A program made the translations under genes and the position numbers. Of a stretch of 64,000 nt of DNA, positions 12,301-21,691 are shown in pieces. The stretch's first letter is position 1; the number at the start of each line of letters is the position of its first letter. A model generated the notes under the pieces. It was not told the DNA's origin. It did no database searches and worked only from the letters and a program-made list of their open reading frames with translations. This stretch comes from Siphonodentalium dalli (lineage: Eukaryota > Mollusca > Scaphopoda > Gadilida > Siphonodentaliidae), in contig CP136065.1 in NCBI GenBank assembly GCA_032622095.1, positions 36,180,732 to 36,244,731 of the forward strand, in the 5' to 3' direction.

Positions 12301-15300
12301 TCACGGTTTACACACTATGTTTCAGCAGGGCGGTTTAGAGGATGATGAGCGTGTTTGCCACATTGTTATAATTATAGAACATAACGTTTACCACATCCAT
12401 TTATATTTCCACAGAAAGAGCTGGAAGATCATGAAAGCAGCACAACGGTGAGTTTCAATTGGTGGTACATATGTGCACTCAAATGAAAGTAAATTTTGTC
12501 AGAAACGCACAGTGGGGGTTGGTGTTACCAACTTGCAGGAAGCTATGCCAGTGTGGGTGGGTGATCAAAACTTGTTTTTTTACACCCATATGTAGCCCAA
12601 ATAAAACCGATGTGACGGGTTTTAAACATGTTTCAACAGCAATCACACGAAGTCAGACTATTGTTCAGTTCATTTCTTTTTAAATTTGAGGTTGTTTAAT
12701 GGCCAGAGTACCTGTGGTCATCGATCGCATAATACCGCGACGACCAATGCTTACCCACATATAAGGGGGTACCTAAGCCAGCGATCAGGACGTGTCACGA
12801 TGCCAGGGACTGTCGATGCGTGAACTTCACGCCGTGAAGGAATTGATCCTCGGTCCGATTTAGCACTAAATTAGTCTAAATTTTCCCAAGCCAATGGGTA
12901 AAAGTAAATGAAAATAATATAATAGTATAACACAGTGAAGAGACGATCAGTGGAAGTATAGCTTGGGTGACAACAATTCAAAACATGTTAAACACTTCCT
13001 CTTTTGTAAGTCGACATCAGTGCCTTAATAATACGTCAAACTAATTCGTTAATGGGTCCGATCTGATTATATTCTAGTGTATAAAACGTACAAATTGTGG
13101 ATTTATGGTGTCAAATCGGACATTCAGGGCATCACTAAAGATGCATAATCCGAATTAACACTCGCAAATTACTATTTCCTTGGTTTCTGGATTAAAAAAT
13201 ATCTGATAAAAGCCGAGATATCGATGTTTGAAGTCTATTATTTTTCGCCACCGATAATTTTTAGTGGCCAAGTAAACAGTCGATGAGAAGACTGCATCTG
13301 ACCAAATTGTGGATGAAGATGGATAACTCTAAAAAATCAATTGACTATTTTGTGTTAGATATTTGACAAACCGGCAAAATTTCGTTAAACAAAATGTTTA
13401 TAAATAACAGGTTTTGGGCCATTTTATACTATAATTGACTATGGTAAGCATTATTTTTGGGCAATTAATCGATTCTGATAACTAAAGCAACATTACACAA
13501 AATGTTGTTGTTGTTGGAATCTGATATGGGGATGATCGAATCGGATTGAGTACCTTTAAATAATTAAGTTTGATCCAACTCTTTTCGTCTAGAACTGGGA
13601 ACCTTTTACTGGAGGCTGTACTCGAAGTATAGTATTTTTGGCACGGACGAGATTTATTTGGTTATCGTTCCATCATGTTCATGTTGATCGATATTTCCTA
13701 TATTGATATCAATACCGAGGACATAACGTCGATAATAAAAATGATGACTACACCCTTTGTGTATTGCGCGATTGTATACATATTGGTGTACTGCTACTCT
13801 GTTATATGTTTGAGACATTTCCCCTCCTGCAACTCGTGCTGTCCTCAAATCTCGGTTTAAAGGTGACATGACGAGCTATTTGCTACATGGTGCCGTGAAT
13901 ATGTGGTGCGTGTCAACAACGATTCGATTTGTATAATATTTGATTGGATGAAACTCCACTGTTTAAAAAGTAGCTAGATTGAATTTAATCTAAACTGGAA
14001 TCAGAATTAATCAAAGTTTGAACAGTTTTATGCTCTAAACTATGCATACCAGGCTGTTTTCCGACTCTCGAATGCAGGATAAACTGGACATATGCATCCC
14101 GAGTGCGGGTTAAAAGGGGTTATGCGTCACCGTATACCGCTTAATATCACCAGAATAATGCGTACCAGCAAAGGTAGTTATATGTGTGGATTTAAATGTA
14201 ACTAATTACTCTTGTCCATATCTAAGAGCCATCAGTCTTATCTGATGTATGTACCGTAACAATACCAAGCGTATAGTCCTGATACACGTAGCATAAAATA
14301 AATAGCCCACCGCTTCTCTGTGGATGCAGTTTATAAATTGCCGCCATTTAAATAGGTGTTTGCATAGTACAGTATACAATATTCCGTCTATGGGCGCCCC
14401 GCCACCATTGTTGGTTTAGTTGTTATAAGATGCACGGCACATTAGACCAATATAAGCCGTACATCGATGGCGAAGCTGGTTCGAATCCAGATAAGGTTGA
14501 ATATCCGATCCAAACACGTACAGGGGAGATAACCTGATTCGAGTATATTGGAGAATGTTTGAGTTTCTTTCCGTGGGTAGTGGGTTTCTGTATGATCGTT
14601 CCTCCGCCTTGAAACCGACAACGTCATGCTATGATATACCGGCTGAATCGACGATAAACCCCATCCTGTATACCAAGCACAGTATTCCGTGTATTTAGCC
14701 ACATATTTTACGGTCCCTCGAATATGACAAATACATAGAGAATATCTACAGTTTTTTTTTCGAATAGCGAAATATATCATGAGTGTCTGTAAAGAAATAT
14801 CGGAATTTAACGAGCAGCTACAAGCCGCGAGTGAAAATTCGATATTTCTTTCCAGACACGAATGAGATGTTTCAATAATACAAAACAACTGTAGATATTC
14901 CTTTTATTATATGCGGCTTATTTACGCCCAAAGTTGCTAAGTTAAGTCTTATTTAATTGAATCATTAACTGTTCTTAATGAAAGAGCCCACGGGTCAGTT
15001 TTTACGAACAGGATAGAGCCTTGGCGTAAAGTTGAATTTTATATGCTGCGACTCAGACATAGCATTGTCGATTGATCACGCGCCGTCATAAATTCGTCGC
15101 TTATGATTGGCTGGTGGACAGTGTGCACGCAATGATCACTCGTTCGACATTGGCATCTCGTGTTAGTTTCAAGCCCGACAATGAAATGACGCCATGCAGA
15201 GTGAAAGAACGACATCGTGTTTCACTGTGGACTCTAAGAGATAAATACAACGATCTTCGTTTCGGTAATTTCCCGCTATTTTATGTGCAAACATATAATA

Positions 15301-16114
15301 AAAGTAATTACACTTGCTAGGTCTAACGTGATCTTGAAAACTTTATTCCACTTTAACTCTTTCAGTGCCCGGCCCTAATTTACGGTCTGTAAAATCGGCC
15401 CTAAAAAAAAATAAAAAATAAAACATTGTTGTTTTTTTAAAGATTTTTTTGGGTTTAATTTTTTTGGGTATGCTTAAGCATGCTATAGCGAATTTAAAAA
15501 CAAACTGGATAAAATGTTAGGGGCATGTTATAACTCAAAACTATCACCAAGTATTCATAGTAATAATTTTGATGCCCATGAAAAACGTAAGATTCCCTGC
15601 CACTAAACCTACAAAATAAGTTTGTTAAAGAATATAAGAAAAAATTATTAAAATTGTAAAAAATTGTAAAAAATAATAAAAAATGATGAATTATTTTTAG
15701 GCCAATGCATTCTCTTATATATGCGAGGCGACCTATGGTCGACTCGCATATATAAGAGAATGCATTGGCACAATGTATATGGGTTGATACAAAAATCGGA
15801 CCTGGCACTGAAGGGGTTAACTGAAATTACAGGAAACAGAACAAATCGTTGAAATGAAGTCAGCTTACAGTCCAAAATGGGCTGAACAGAAGTACAACTC
15901 AGACGCAGAAACATCACTGACGATAGCTGTCATTCAGTTAAGGGAGGCTATCACAACATTTAACGAACTTCACCGAAGACCGTCGGACGAAGACGAGCCT
16001 GGCGCCGATTGGAGAACGTTAGCTACCGTTGTTGACAGGATATGCTTCGTATTGTGTACTTTGTTCGAAATAATAGCGACTCTTGTAATATTCATAAAAA
16101 TGGCGGTACCGTGA
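2805..16114 (+). CDS. Receptor 1 (R1): nAChR alpha-type subunit, 3' part of gene
   Basis: Spliced gene on the plus strand with three visible exons: 2805-3343, 10387-10556 and 15833-16114 (TGA at 16112-16114). The product is a subunit of a pentameric acetylcholine-type ligand-gated cation channel of the plasma membrane. The exons encode the Cys-loop half of the ligand-binding domain, TM1-TM3, a cytoplasmic loop of about 100 residues, and TM4. The vicinal cysteines in loop C mark it as alpha-type. Phases (2|1, 1|2, 0) match receptor 2 exactly. Exons 1-4 (signal peptide and N-terminal ligand-binding domain) are not found in positions 1-2804; they are presumed upstream of the window. If they are missing, this is a truncated pseudogene, but the visible exons are intact and have good splice sites. 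Style is closest to alpha9/10-like invertebrate subunits (inference). Confidence 0.9.
3446..3894. repeat. Inverted repeat in R1 intron 5
   Basis: The segment 3446-3479 (TTGGGTTGATGCTGGTTTGG) is repeated in reverse complement at 3860-3894. Both carry the GGTCCAAAACAGC box, and 3429-3479 is itself palindromic. It may be the ends of a small foldback/MITE element. No coding region is seen between the arms. Confidence 0.55.
4312..4412 (-). mobile_element. MITE family B fragment without palindrome modules
   Basis: The reverse complement matches the left inner part of the family-B MITEs (7885-8284, 63132-63531). Shared features are the GGCCGGTTTTGGCCGGTTTG box, TTTAGGCTGTTGAAGC, and CATATTTGTATGGTTTTATT. 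It stops before the palindrome, so it is either a truncated copy or a form of the element that never had the palindromes. Confidence 0.7.
4577..4661 (+). repeat. 17-bp tandem repeat, five copies
   Basis: Unit CATGTCAAGCATAACGC repeated five times with one or two changes in the last copies. It sits at the left end of the candidate LTR. Confidence 0.9.
4746..5330 (-). mobile_element. LINE 3' end with (ATTG)n tail
   Basis: Minus-strand reading gives the C-terminal cysteine motif of a LINE ORF2, TCVLCDTGLIGDEFHYLLVC (5' part shifted by a small local duplication), followed by KKITNVRRRLLP and RRPNTI, a known pattern of invertebrate LINE C-termini. About 350 bp of 3' UTR follow, ending in an (ATTG)n tail at 4746-4763. 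The copy is 5'-truncated. Confidence 0.75.
5757..7884. other. R1 intron 5, unassigned stretch
   Basis: AT-rich with only short chance reading frames. No protein motif, long repeat or RNA gene is recognised. Confidence 0.4.
8038..8106. repeat. 69-bp palindrome module, forward form (B1, left)
   Basis: Same arms as at 1149-1217, preceded by CCCTGT and followed by CTAAAAAAA. It differs from A1 by one loop base (CATATGTCG). Confidence 0.9.
8186..8254. repeat. 69-bp palindrome module, reverse form (B1, right)
   Basis: Reverse-orientation copy followed by ACAGGG, mirroring the CCCTGT before the left copy. Confidence 0.9.
8964..9613 (+). repeat. Perfect 32-bp minisatellite with 64-bp higher-order unit
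   Basis: Twenty copies of a 32-bp unit starting (T/A)CTGGGTTAGGCCATATAA. From 9001 the first base alternates strictly T, A, T, A, so the true repeat is a 64-bp dimer. No other difference is seen between copies. It lies in R1 intron 5. The unit contains GGGTTAGG, which resembles the telomere motif but is not a telomere array. Confidence 0.97.
9614..10386. other. R1 intron 5, 3' part
   Basis: Nothing recognised apart from the terminal acceptor CGATTCATGTTTCAG at its end. Confidence 0.4.
10387..10556 (+). CDS. R1 exon 6: TM3 and start of cytoplasmic loop
   Basis: Acceptor TTCATGTTTCAG, donor CTCAG|GTGTGT. Joined to exon 5 (split Gly codon) it reads GVYFACTMALVAISCSVTVV through ISLHFKSTTRVPSWAKTY and ends in AVTQ at phase 0. 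This is TM3 followed by the usual H(F/Y)(K/R)...RVPxWA segment after TM3 of nAChR subunits. It aligns directly with R2 exon 6 (45830-45993) and is two codons longer. Confidence 0.92.
10619..10870 (+). repeat. Dispersed repeat (family shared with 33034-33350)
   Basis: Shares CGGGCTATTTAGGGATTT, TTTTGTGATCGCCTCC, ATACAGCGTCTGG and a later (G)AGTCGGATC block with 33034-33350, in the same order. No coding sense is seen. It is probably a non-autonomous retroelement or old LINE UTR. Confidence 0.7.
11286..11705. repeat. Long imperfect inverted repeat (MITE-like) in R1 intron 6
   Basis: Left arm about 11286-11434 and right arm about 11566-11705 are reverse complements, sharing GGTACGTTCATAC, CAAGTTTGCACGGTATG and GAAAACGA(C/T)ATGGTGCCAG. 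Weaker similarity continues outward. It is foldback-type, without coding capacity. Confidence 0.75.
12115..12290. repeat. GTAATC/GATTAC-rich repeat
   Basis: Many overlapping GTAATCGATTAC-type palindromic words within about 175 bp. Similar sequence is seen at the ends of several DNA transposons in animals, but no TIR pair could be fixed here. Confidence 0.55.
12291..14785. other. R1 intron 6, unassigned stretch
   Basis: Only short chance frames are present. No exon, transposon protein or RNA gene is recognised. Confidence 0.4.
14786..14866. repeat. Hairpin, 20-bp arms
   Basis: GTGTCTGTAAAGAAATATCG is followed after about 40 bp by its near-complement CGATATTTCTTTCCAGACAC. Confidence 0.7.
15353..15820. 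mobile_element. MITE family C (TTAA-flanked) abutting R1's last exon
   Basis: TTAA at 15353-15356 and 15817-15820 encloses TIRs CTCTTTCAGTGCC / GGCACTGAAGGGG, again piggyBac-like. Only one 69-bp palindrome is present (15701-15769), at the right side. The AT-rich spacer (15630-15700) resembles the spacer of family A (TTGTTAAAGAATA, ATTATTAAAATTGTAAA). The right end lies only 12 bp before the acceptor of R1 exon 7, so the element occupies the normal branch-point/polypyrimidine zone. Confidence 0.8.
15701..15769. repeat. 69-bp palindrome module, reverse form (C, single)
   Basis: Arms and loop (GAGGCGACCTATGGTCGACTC) are identical to the reverse form in families A and B. It lacks the CAGGG continuation and is followed by ACAATG. 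Confidence 0.9.
15833..16114 (+). CDS. R1 exon 7: cytoplasmic loop end, TM4, stop
   Basis: Acceptor CTGAAATTACAG, then phase 0: ETEQIVEMKSAYSPKW and on to ADWRTLATVVDRICFVLC, the conserved pre-TM4 amphipathic/TM4 entry of nAChRs. TM4 is about FVLCTLFEIIATLVIFIKM, ending MAVP and TGA at 16112-16114. The length of 282 nt is identical to R2 exon 7. Confidence 0.92.
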   Translation, partial: ETEQIVEMKSAYSPKWAEQKYNSDAETSLTIAVIQLREAITTFNELHRRPSDEDEPGADWRTLATVVDRICFVLCTLFEIIATLVIFIKMAVP

Positions 16115-16126
16115 ACTTTGGCAGGA

Positions 16127-16132
16127 AATAAA
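16127..16132 (+). terminator. Poly(A) signal AATAAA just after R1 stop
   Basis: AATAAA begins 13 nt after the TGA and overlaps the first bases of the MITE at 16128-16888. Further AATAAA motifs recur in every monomer of the satellite downstream. Confidence 0.4.
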
Positions 16133-16888
16133 CACCTCAAAATAGAAAGTCCCCCCCTAATATATTCTGTAATATTTTTGGAGATATTTAATTGGATTTT
16201 GATGAAACTTTCCAGAAATAATTTGTGGTGCTAGAGACATCAGGTGTGCCAAACACTGTGCTGCGAGGTGAGATATGGCTGAGTGAGCATGGATTGAATG
16301 GAAGAGGGGCACTTTTCAAATGTTGCAAAAACACAAGTTGAGTGATCACAGTCATTCTGATGTGCATTGGTTCCCACGGGCTTGGAACATCCTTATATGT
16401 TGGTACATCAATGGCCTACATGGTGGAAAAAATGGCTTCAGAGAGACTGATTTCAATAATTCTGTGTTGCTCACGGCATGAAACTTCAATGTGTCATTCC
16501 AAAGAAATGTGGTTAGACCGAATGGCCTGGGCATGCAGTGGGCACATTGTGTCCCAAATATGACACGCATATTATTGTGGATCAGACGGTCACTTTTGGT
16601 CCAAAGTGTCACTTTTGGACAACATTTACAGCCAATAACAACTTGTGTGAACAATGGAACATTGGAGTGACCACGTCAGTGTTTTTCAACTTTTGAAAAG
16701 CACCCCTCTTCTATTCAATTCGTGCTCAGCCGGCCATATCATAACTCACAGGACGGTGCTTTGTACATGTTGTGTCTCAGATTAGATACCACTGAACATT
16801 TGTGTAAAGTTTCGTCAAAACCAATCCAATATCTCATAAACTATTACCGAATATATTAGGGGGGACTTTCTTTTTTTGAGGTGTTTAT
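16128..16888. mobile_element. MITE with long TIRs in R1 3' flank
   Basis: Left end ATAAACACCTCAAAATAGAA is matched in reverse at the right end (TGAGGTGTTTAT). The TIR continues as GTCCCCCCCTAATATATTC / GAATATATTAGGGGGGAC. Similarity extends about 200 bp inward from each end (for example the AAGAGGGGCACTTTTCAA box near 16301 and its complement near 16690). The centre (about 16330-16650) has two short overlapping frames with no recognisable product. Confidence 0.8.
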
Positions 16889-16914
16889 ATAATCTTGAAA
16901 CATTGTAATACAAA

Positions 16915-17050
16915 ATATGGTTATGAACATTGCTGCTGATAAAGATGATGACGTAGACGGGGACGACACTGATTACGATGACACTAACAATGGGAACGGC
17001 GACGATGACGATGATGATGGTGATATTGGCGTAGACGATGTTCTGTCGGT
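16915..17050 (+). repeat. GAT/GAC-rich simple sequence
   Basis: Imperfect run of GAT, GAC and GGT triplets leading directly into the 121-bp satellite. Confidence 0.7.
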
Positions 17051-19028
17051 GATGATGTGTGATGCTTATATTATACATTGTTTTCTGTATATCTGTCTGA
17101 TTAATAAACCATTACACATATTATACATGTGTATTTAGTATATTAGGACTGATGATGTGATCTAACGTCGACATGATGAGTGATGCTTATATTATACATT
17201 GTTTTCTGTATATCTGTCTGATTAATAAACCATTACACATATTATACGTGTGTATTTGTATATTAGGACTGATGATGTGATCTAACGTCGACATGATGAG
17301 TGATGCTTATATTATACATTGTTTTCTGCATATCTGTCTGATTAATAAACCATTACACATATTATACATGTGTATTTAGTATATTAGGACTGATGATGTG
17401 ATCTAACGTCGACATGATGAGTGATGCTTATATTATACATTGTTTTCTGTATATCGGTCTGATTAATAAACCATTACACATATTATACATGTGTATTTAG
17501 TATATTAGGACCGATGATGTGATCTAACGTCGACATGATGAGTGATGCTTATATTATACATTGTTTTCTGTATATCTGTCTGATTAATAAATCATTACAC
17601 ATATTAAACATGTGTATTTAGTATATTAGGACCGATGATGTGATCTAACGTCGACATGATGAGTGATGCTTATATTATACATTGTTTTCTGTATATCTGT
17701 CTGATTAATAAACCATTACACATATTATACATGTGTATTTAGTATATTAGGACTGATGATGTGATCTAACGTCGACATGATGAGTGATGCTTATATTATA
17801 CATTGTTTTCTGTATATCTGTCTGATTAATAAATCATTACACATATTATACATGTGTATTTAGTATATTAGTACTGATGATGTGATCTAACGTCGACATG
17901 ATGAGTGATGCTTATATTATACATTGTTTTCTGTATATCTGTCTGATTAATAAATCATTACACATATTATACATGTGTATTTAGTATATTAGTACTGATG
18001 ATGTGATCTAACGTCGACATGATGAGTGATGCTTATATTATACATTGTTTTCTGTATATCTGTCTGATTAATAAACCATTACACATATTATACATGTGTA
18101 TTTAGTATATTAGGACTGATGATGTGATCTAACGTCGACATGATGAGTGTTGCTTATATTATACATTGTTTTCTGTATATCTGTCTGATTAATAAATCAT
18201 TACACATATTATACATGTTTATTTAGTATATTAGGACTGATGATGTGATCTAACGTCGACATGATGAGTGATGCTTATATTATACATTGTTTTCTGTATA
18301 TCTGTCTGATTAATAAATCATTACACATATTATACATGTGTATTTAGTATATTAGGACTGATGATGTGATCTAACGTCGACATGATGAGTGATGCTTATA
18401 TTATACATTGTTTTCTGTATATCTGTCTGATTAATAAATCATTACACATATTATACATGTGTATTTAGTATATTAGGACTGATGATGTGATCTAACGTCG
18501 ACATGATGAGCGATGCTTATATTATACATTGTTTTCTGTATATCTGTCTGATTAATAAATCATTACACATATTATACATGTGTATTTAGTATATTAGGAC
18601 TGATGATGTGATCTAACGTCGACATGATGTGTGATGCTTATATTTTGCATTGTTTTCTGTATATCTGTCTGATTAATAAACCATTACACATATTATACAT
18701 GTGTATTTAGTATATTAGGACTGATGATGTGATCTAACGTCGACATGATGAGTGATGCTTATATTATACATTGTTTTCTATATATCTGTCTGATTAATAA
18801 ACCATTACACATATTATACTTGTGTATTTAGTATATTAGGACGGATGGAGTGATCTAACGTCGACATGATGAGTGATGCTTATATTATGCATTGTTTTCT
18901 GTATATCTGTCTGATTAATAAAGCATTACACATATTATACATGTGTATTTAGTATATTAGGACTGATGAGGTGATCTAACGTCGACATGATGAGTGATGC
19001 TTATATTATACATTGTTTTCTGTATATT
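17050..19028 (+). repeat. 121-bp satellite array, about 16 copies, each with AATAAA
   Basis: Monomers start (GTGATGCTTATATTATACAT) at 17059, 17180, 17300, 17421 and so on every 121 bp (one is 120) to 18994; the last is cut by an insertion at about 19028. Each holds CTGATTAATAAA(C/T)CATTACAC, thus one AATAAA per monomer, and ends GTGATCTAACGTCGACATGA. Copies differ at a few positions. One further monomer piece lies at 19529-19632. The sequence 48531-48590 behind R2 matches part of one monomer in single copy. Confidence 0.96.
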
Positions 19029-20066
19029 TACATAATAAGTGTGATTATCACTAAATCCAGCATTCTGATTGGTCGGCGCCCACGCGGCTAGTTGCAATTA
19101 TTTCTCGGTGAACGCGCAACAGCTCATAACTGCAGCCTCATAATTACATCGACGCGTCATATGTTTTGGAAAGACGAACGCGTAATGTTTTGGGCGCATT
19201 TGGACTCGCGCAGGATTGACTTAATAAATCATCGGGTTTCAATATAAAGAGAAATTGTTCCTGTTAACTTTTGCCAGGGGTGCTATGGGATATTTTGGGC
19301 TGGTTTTGTCACGATACACTTTTCGATTTAAATACATTTACATGGCTTTTTCGCTAAATGTATATAAATATAAGGATTAACTGTCATGTGGACTGTTTTT
19401 ATGAAAATGTAACCGCGAGGTGAGTGGTCGTAACTTGCATGTAAAACCCTTCGCGTTTTACACAAGTTATGACCACTCACCTCGCGGTTACATCTCCGTA
19501 AAAACAGTCCACATGACAGTTAATCCTTATATATCTGTCTGATTAATAAAGCGTTACACATATTATACATGTGTATTTAGTATATTAGGACTGATGAGGT
19601 GATCTAACGTCGACATGATGAGTGTCTGCATTGTTGAGTGAGCATCGTTTGTAAGGATGTAGTGCTTCAAATAATAATACATCTCCATAAAACAGTCAAC
19701 ATGACAGTTAATCCTTATATTTATATACATTTAGCGAAAAAGCCACTTTTGTAAATGTATTTAAATCGAAAAGTGTATCGTGACAAAACCAGCCCAAAAT
19801 ATCCCATAGCACCCTTGGCAAAAGTTAACAGGAACAATTTTGTTATATTGAAACCTGTTGATTTATTAAGTCAATCCTGCGCGAGTCCAAATGCGCCCAA
19901 AACATTACGCGATCTTCTTTCCAAAACAAATGACGCGGCGATGTAATTATGGGGTTGCAGTTATGACCTCTTGCGCGTTCACCGAGAAATAACTGCAACT
20001 AGTCACGTGGGCGCCGACCAATCGGAATGCTGGATTTAGTGATAATCACACTTAGTATGTAAATAT
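19025..20066. mobile_element. Foldback/MITE insertions in the satellite end
   Basis: Left arm 19029-19400 (starting TTACATAATAAGTGTGATTA) is present in reverse complement at about 19690-20062. A second, shorter hairpin is nested at 19377-19528, with arms built on GGATTAACTGTCATGTGGAC and CCGCGAGGTGAGTGGTC. A satellite monomer piece (19529-19632) lies between. The join ...CTGTATAT | insertion | ATATCTGTCTG shows that the first insertion cut one monomer at an ATAT-like site. No coding capacity. Confidence 0.75.
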
Positions 20067-20142
20067 AATACAAAAGACACAAAACGGATATGATATATCA
20101 AGTTAGTTCTGCATGTAAACAAACGTCACGACGATACTTGGA

Positions 20143-20560
20143 AATACAGCGCCCTCATTGTTGCACTGTAGTACTGTACACACTGGATTTATTGTTGCCT
20201 CGCATGAGACGGGCAATTCCGTTTGTAGTGGACAAGGAGTGTCGTATCGCTTAGTGCCATTATCCACTATATTTGCAGATTGCTCGCTCTCGTAGGTTTG
20301 TACGAAGACACCAAAGAGAGGTCAACCTGTCGTTAACCAAGAAATCTGACCAAATTCTGATATGCTAACAAGTTCCATCCTAGTAAACCCAGTGAAATGT
20401 GGAAAGTTTGACTCTTCCCAATCAAGTCGAGTTCATTCAAGCACGTGTCACTCACCATATCATGAGCTACACGATATGTTGGTAACACATACGAAATTAT
20501 CTTCCCAAAGTTTCATCGCATTCTGATTACCACACCTGTAGATATCCTCAAAAATAGCAG
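20143..20560 (+). other. R1 3' flank homologous to R2 3' flank
   Basis: Aligns collinearly with 48715-49110. Shared blocks include GTCGTATCGCTTAGTGCCAT against GTCATATCGTTTAGTGCCAT, ACCTGTCGTTA, and AAGTTTCATCGC against GAGTTTCATCGC. It is non-coding by eye and marks the end of the duplicated receptor unit. Confidence 0.7.
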
Positions 20561-20934
20561 GGGACTTACTTATGTTATGTGTTTATCATTCCAAGGATAG
20601 CCGAACTGTCATACGTTGATTATTAGAGTTATCGCTCCCGTAACGGTGTATACCTTAACGTCAATATCATTGATTCAGAGTTCACGGAGCCTGGCCAAAT
20701 AGTCATGCATCGATGCTGGTGATGGGGCATACATGCCGGCTTAGCTATGATACTATTCTCAAGTGTCCTTTTCGTGATCTTTGCATGGCAAGTCCGAACA
20801 ACGCGAATGAAAGCTATACTGTCAATTCAAAGAGTGGGGGTTTGGGTGGATCAGGATATATATGGATCAAGGATTTTATTTTTTATTTTGGGACCCACAC
20901 CCCGGGAACGCACGTTTTTCCTGTAAGTTCTTAG

Positions 20935-21691
20935 AACCCATCCTACATCCCATCCAGGGAACACTAACTATTATAAGGACTCATTTCCCCCCGGATTGGT
21001 AAAATAGTGGAATTCGCTTCAAGACGAAACGAGGAAACAATTCAGCTCGTGTCAAAGGTATGCGATACAATCTTAGATATTAAACCACCGGAATGGTTTA
21101 ATGTGGGAGATCGAAAATCCAACATATTTCATTGTAGACTGCGAAATAATTGTACTAATCTAAATTTTGATAAATTTTATAATTATATTCACCCATCCCC
21201 TATTTGTACTTGTGGATACCAAGAAGAAACCGCATTTCATTTCATTTTCATGTGTCCTCTATACTTGTTGTTACAGAGACAAATCATGCTTGATCGTTTT
21301 GATCGCCTTGGTATAAGAGTCTTAACAACATAAAAAGTACTTTTCAGGACCCAAACGCTTCCTATGAAATTAATACTGAATTATTCAAGATGGTACAGTC
21401 ATACATCAATGCTACTCGAAGAAATACCTTTAATTGTATATTAAGACCTATAATGGAGCTTTTACAAATCAGATGGATATGTGGCAGAGAGTCCCTTCCT
21501 GTCACCAGTGGAACACGGATCTCCAAATTTATTTGCTTGGATTGTATTTGTATTGTAAATGTCATCCTCTGTATTTCTATCGTTTGTAACATTTGTTGGG
21601 AGAGGAGCAATTCTAAGTTCTGAAACTTCTGCTCCGATCCCTTAATCTGAGATTAGCTTAATAAATATGTTTAAACTAAACCCATCCTACA
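20935..21691 (+). mobile_element. 5'-truncated LINE 3' end with 13-bp target-site duplication
   Basis: Flanked by AACCCATCCTACA at 20935-20947 and 21679-21691. The insert (20948-21678) encodes a LINE ORF2 C-terminus: RKSNIFHCRLRNNC, then the zinc-type motif ICTCGYQEETAFHFIFMCPL at about 21205-21265. The frame is lost at about 21330 and resumes as NTELFKMVQSYINATRR. The 3' end is AT-rich (AATAAATATG) without a simple tail. Confidence 0.88.

Noticed and set aside
14442-14888. 148-residue minus-strand frame in R1 intron 6 as a gene
   Set aside because: Much of it crosses a hairpin (14786-14866), the composition is unremarkable, and there is no known motif or splice context.
16342-16654. Overlapping frames in the centre of the MITE at 16128-16888 as a transposase
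   Set aside because: About 70-100 codons with no catalytic motif; frames on both strands are shadows of each other.
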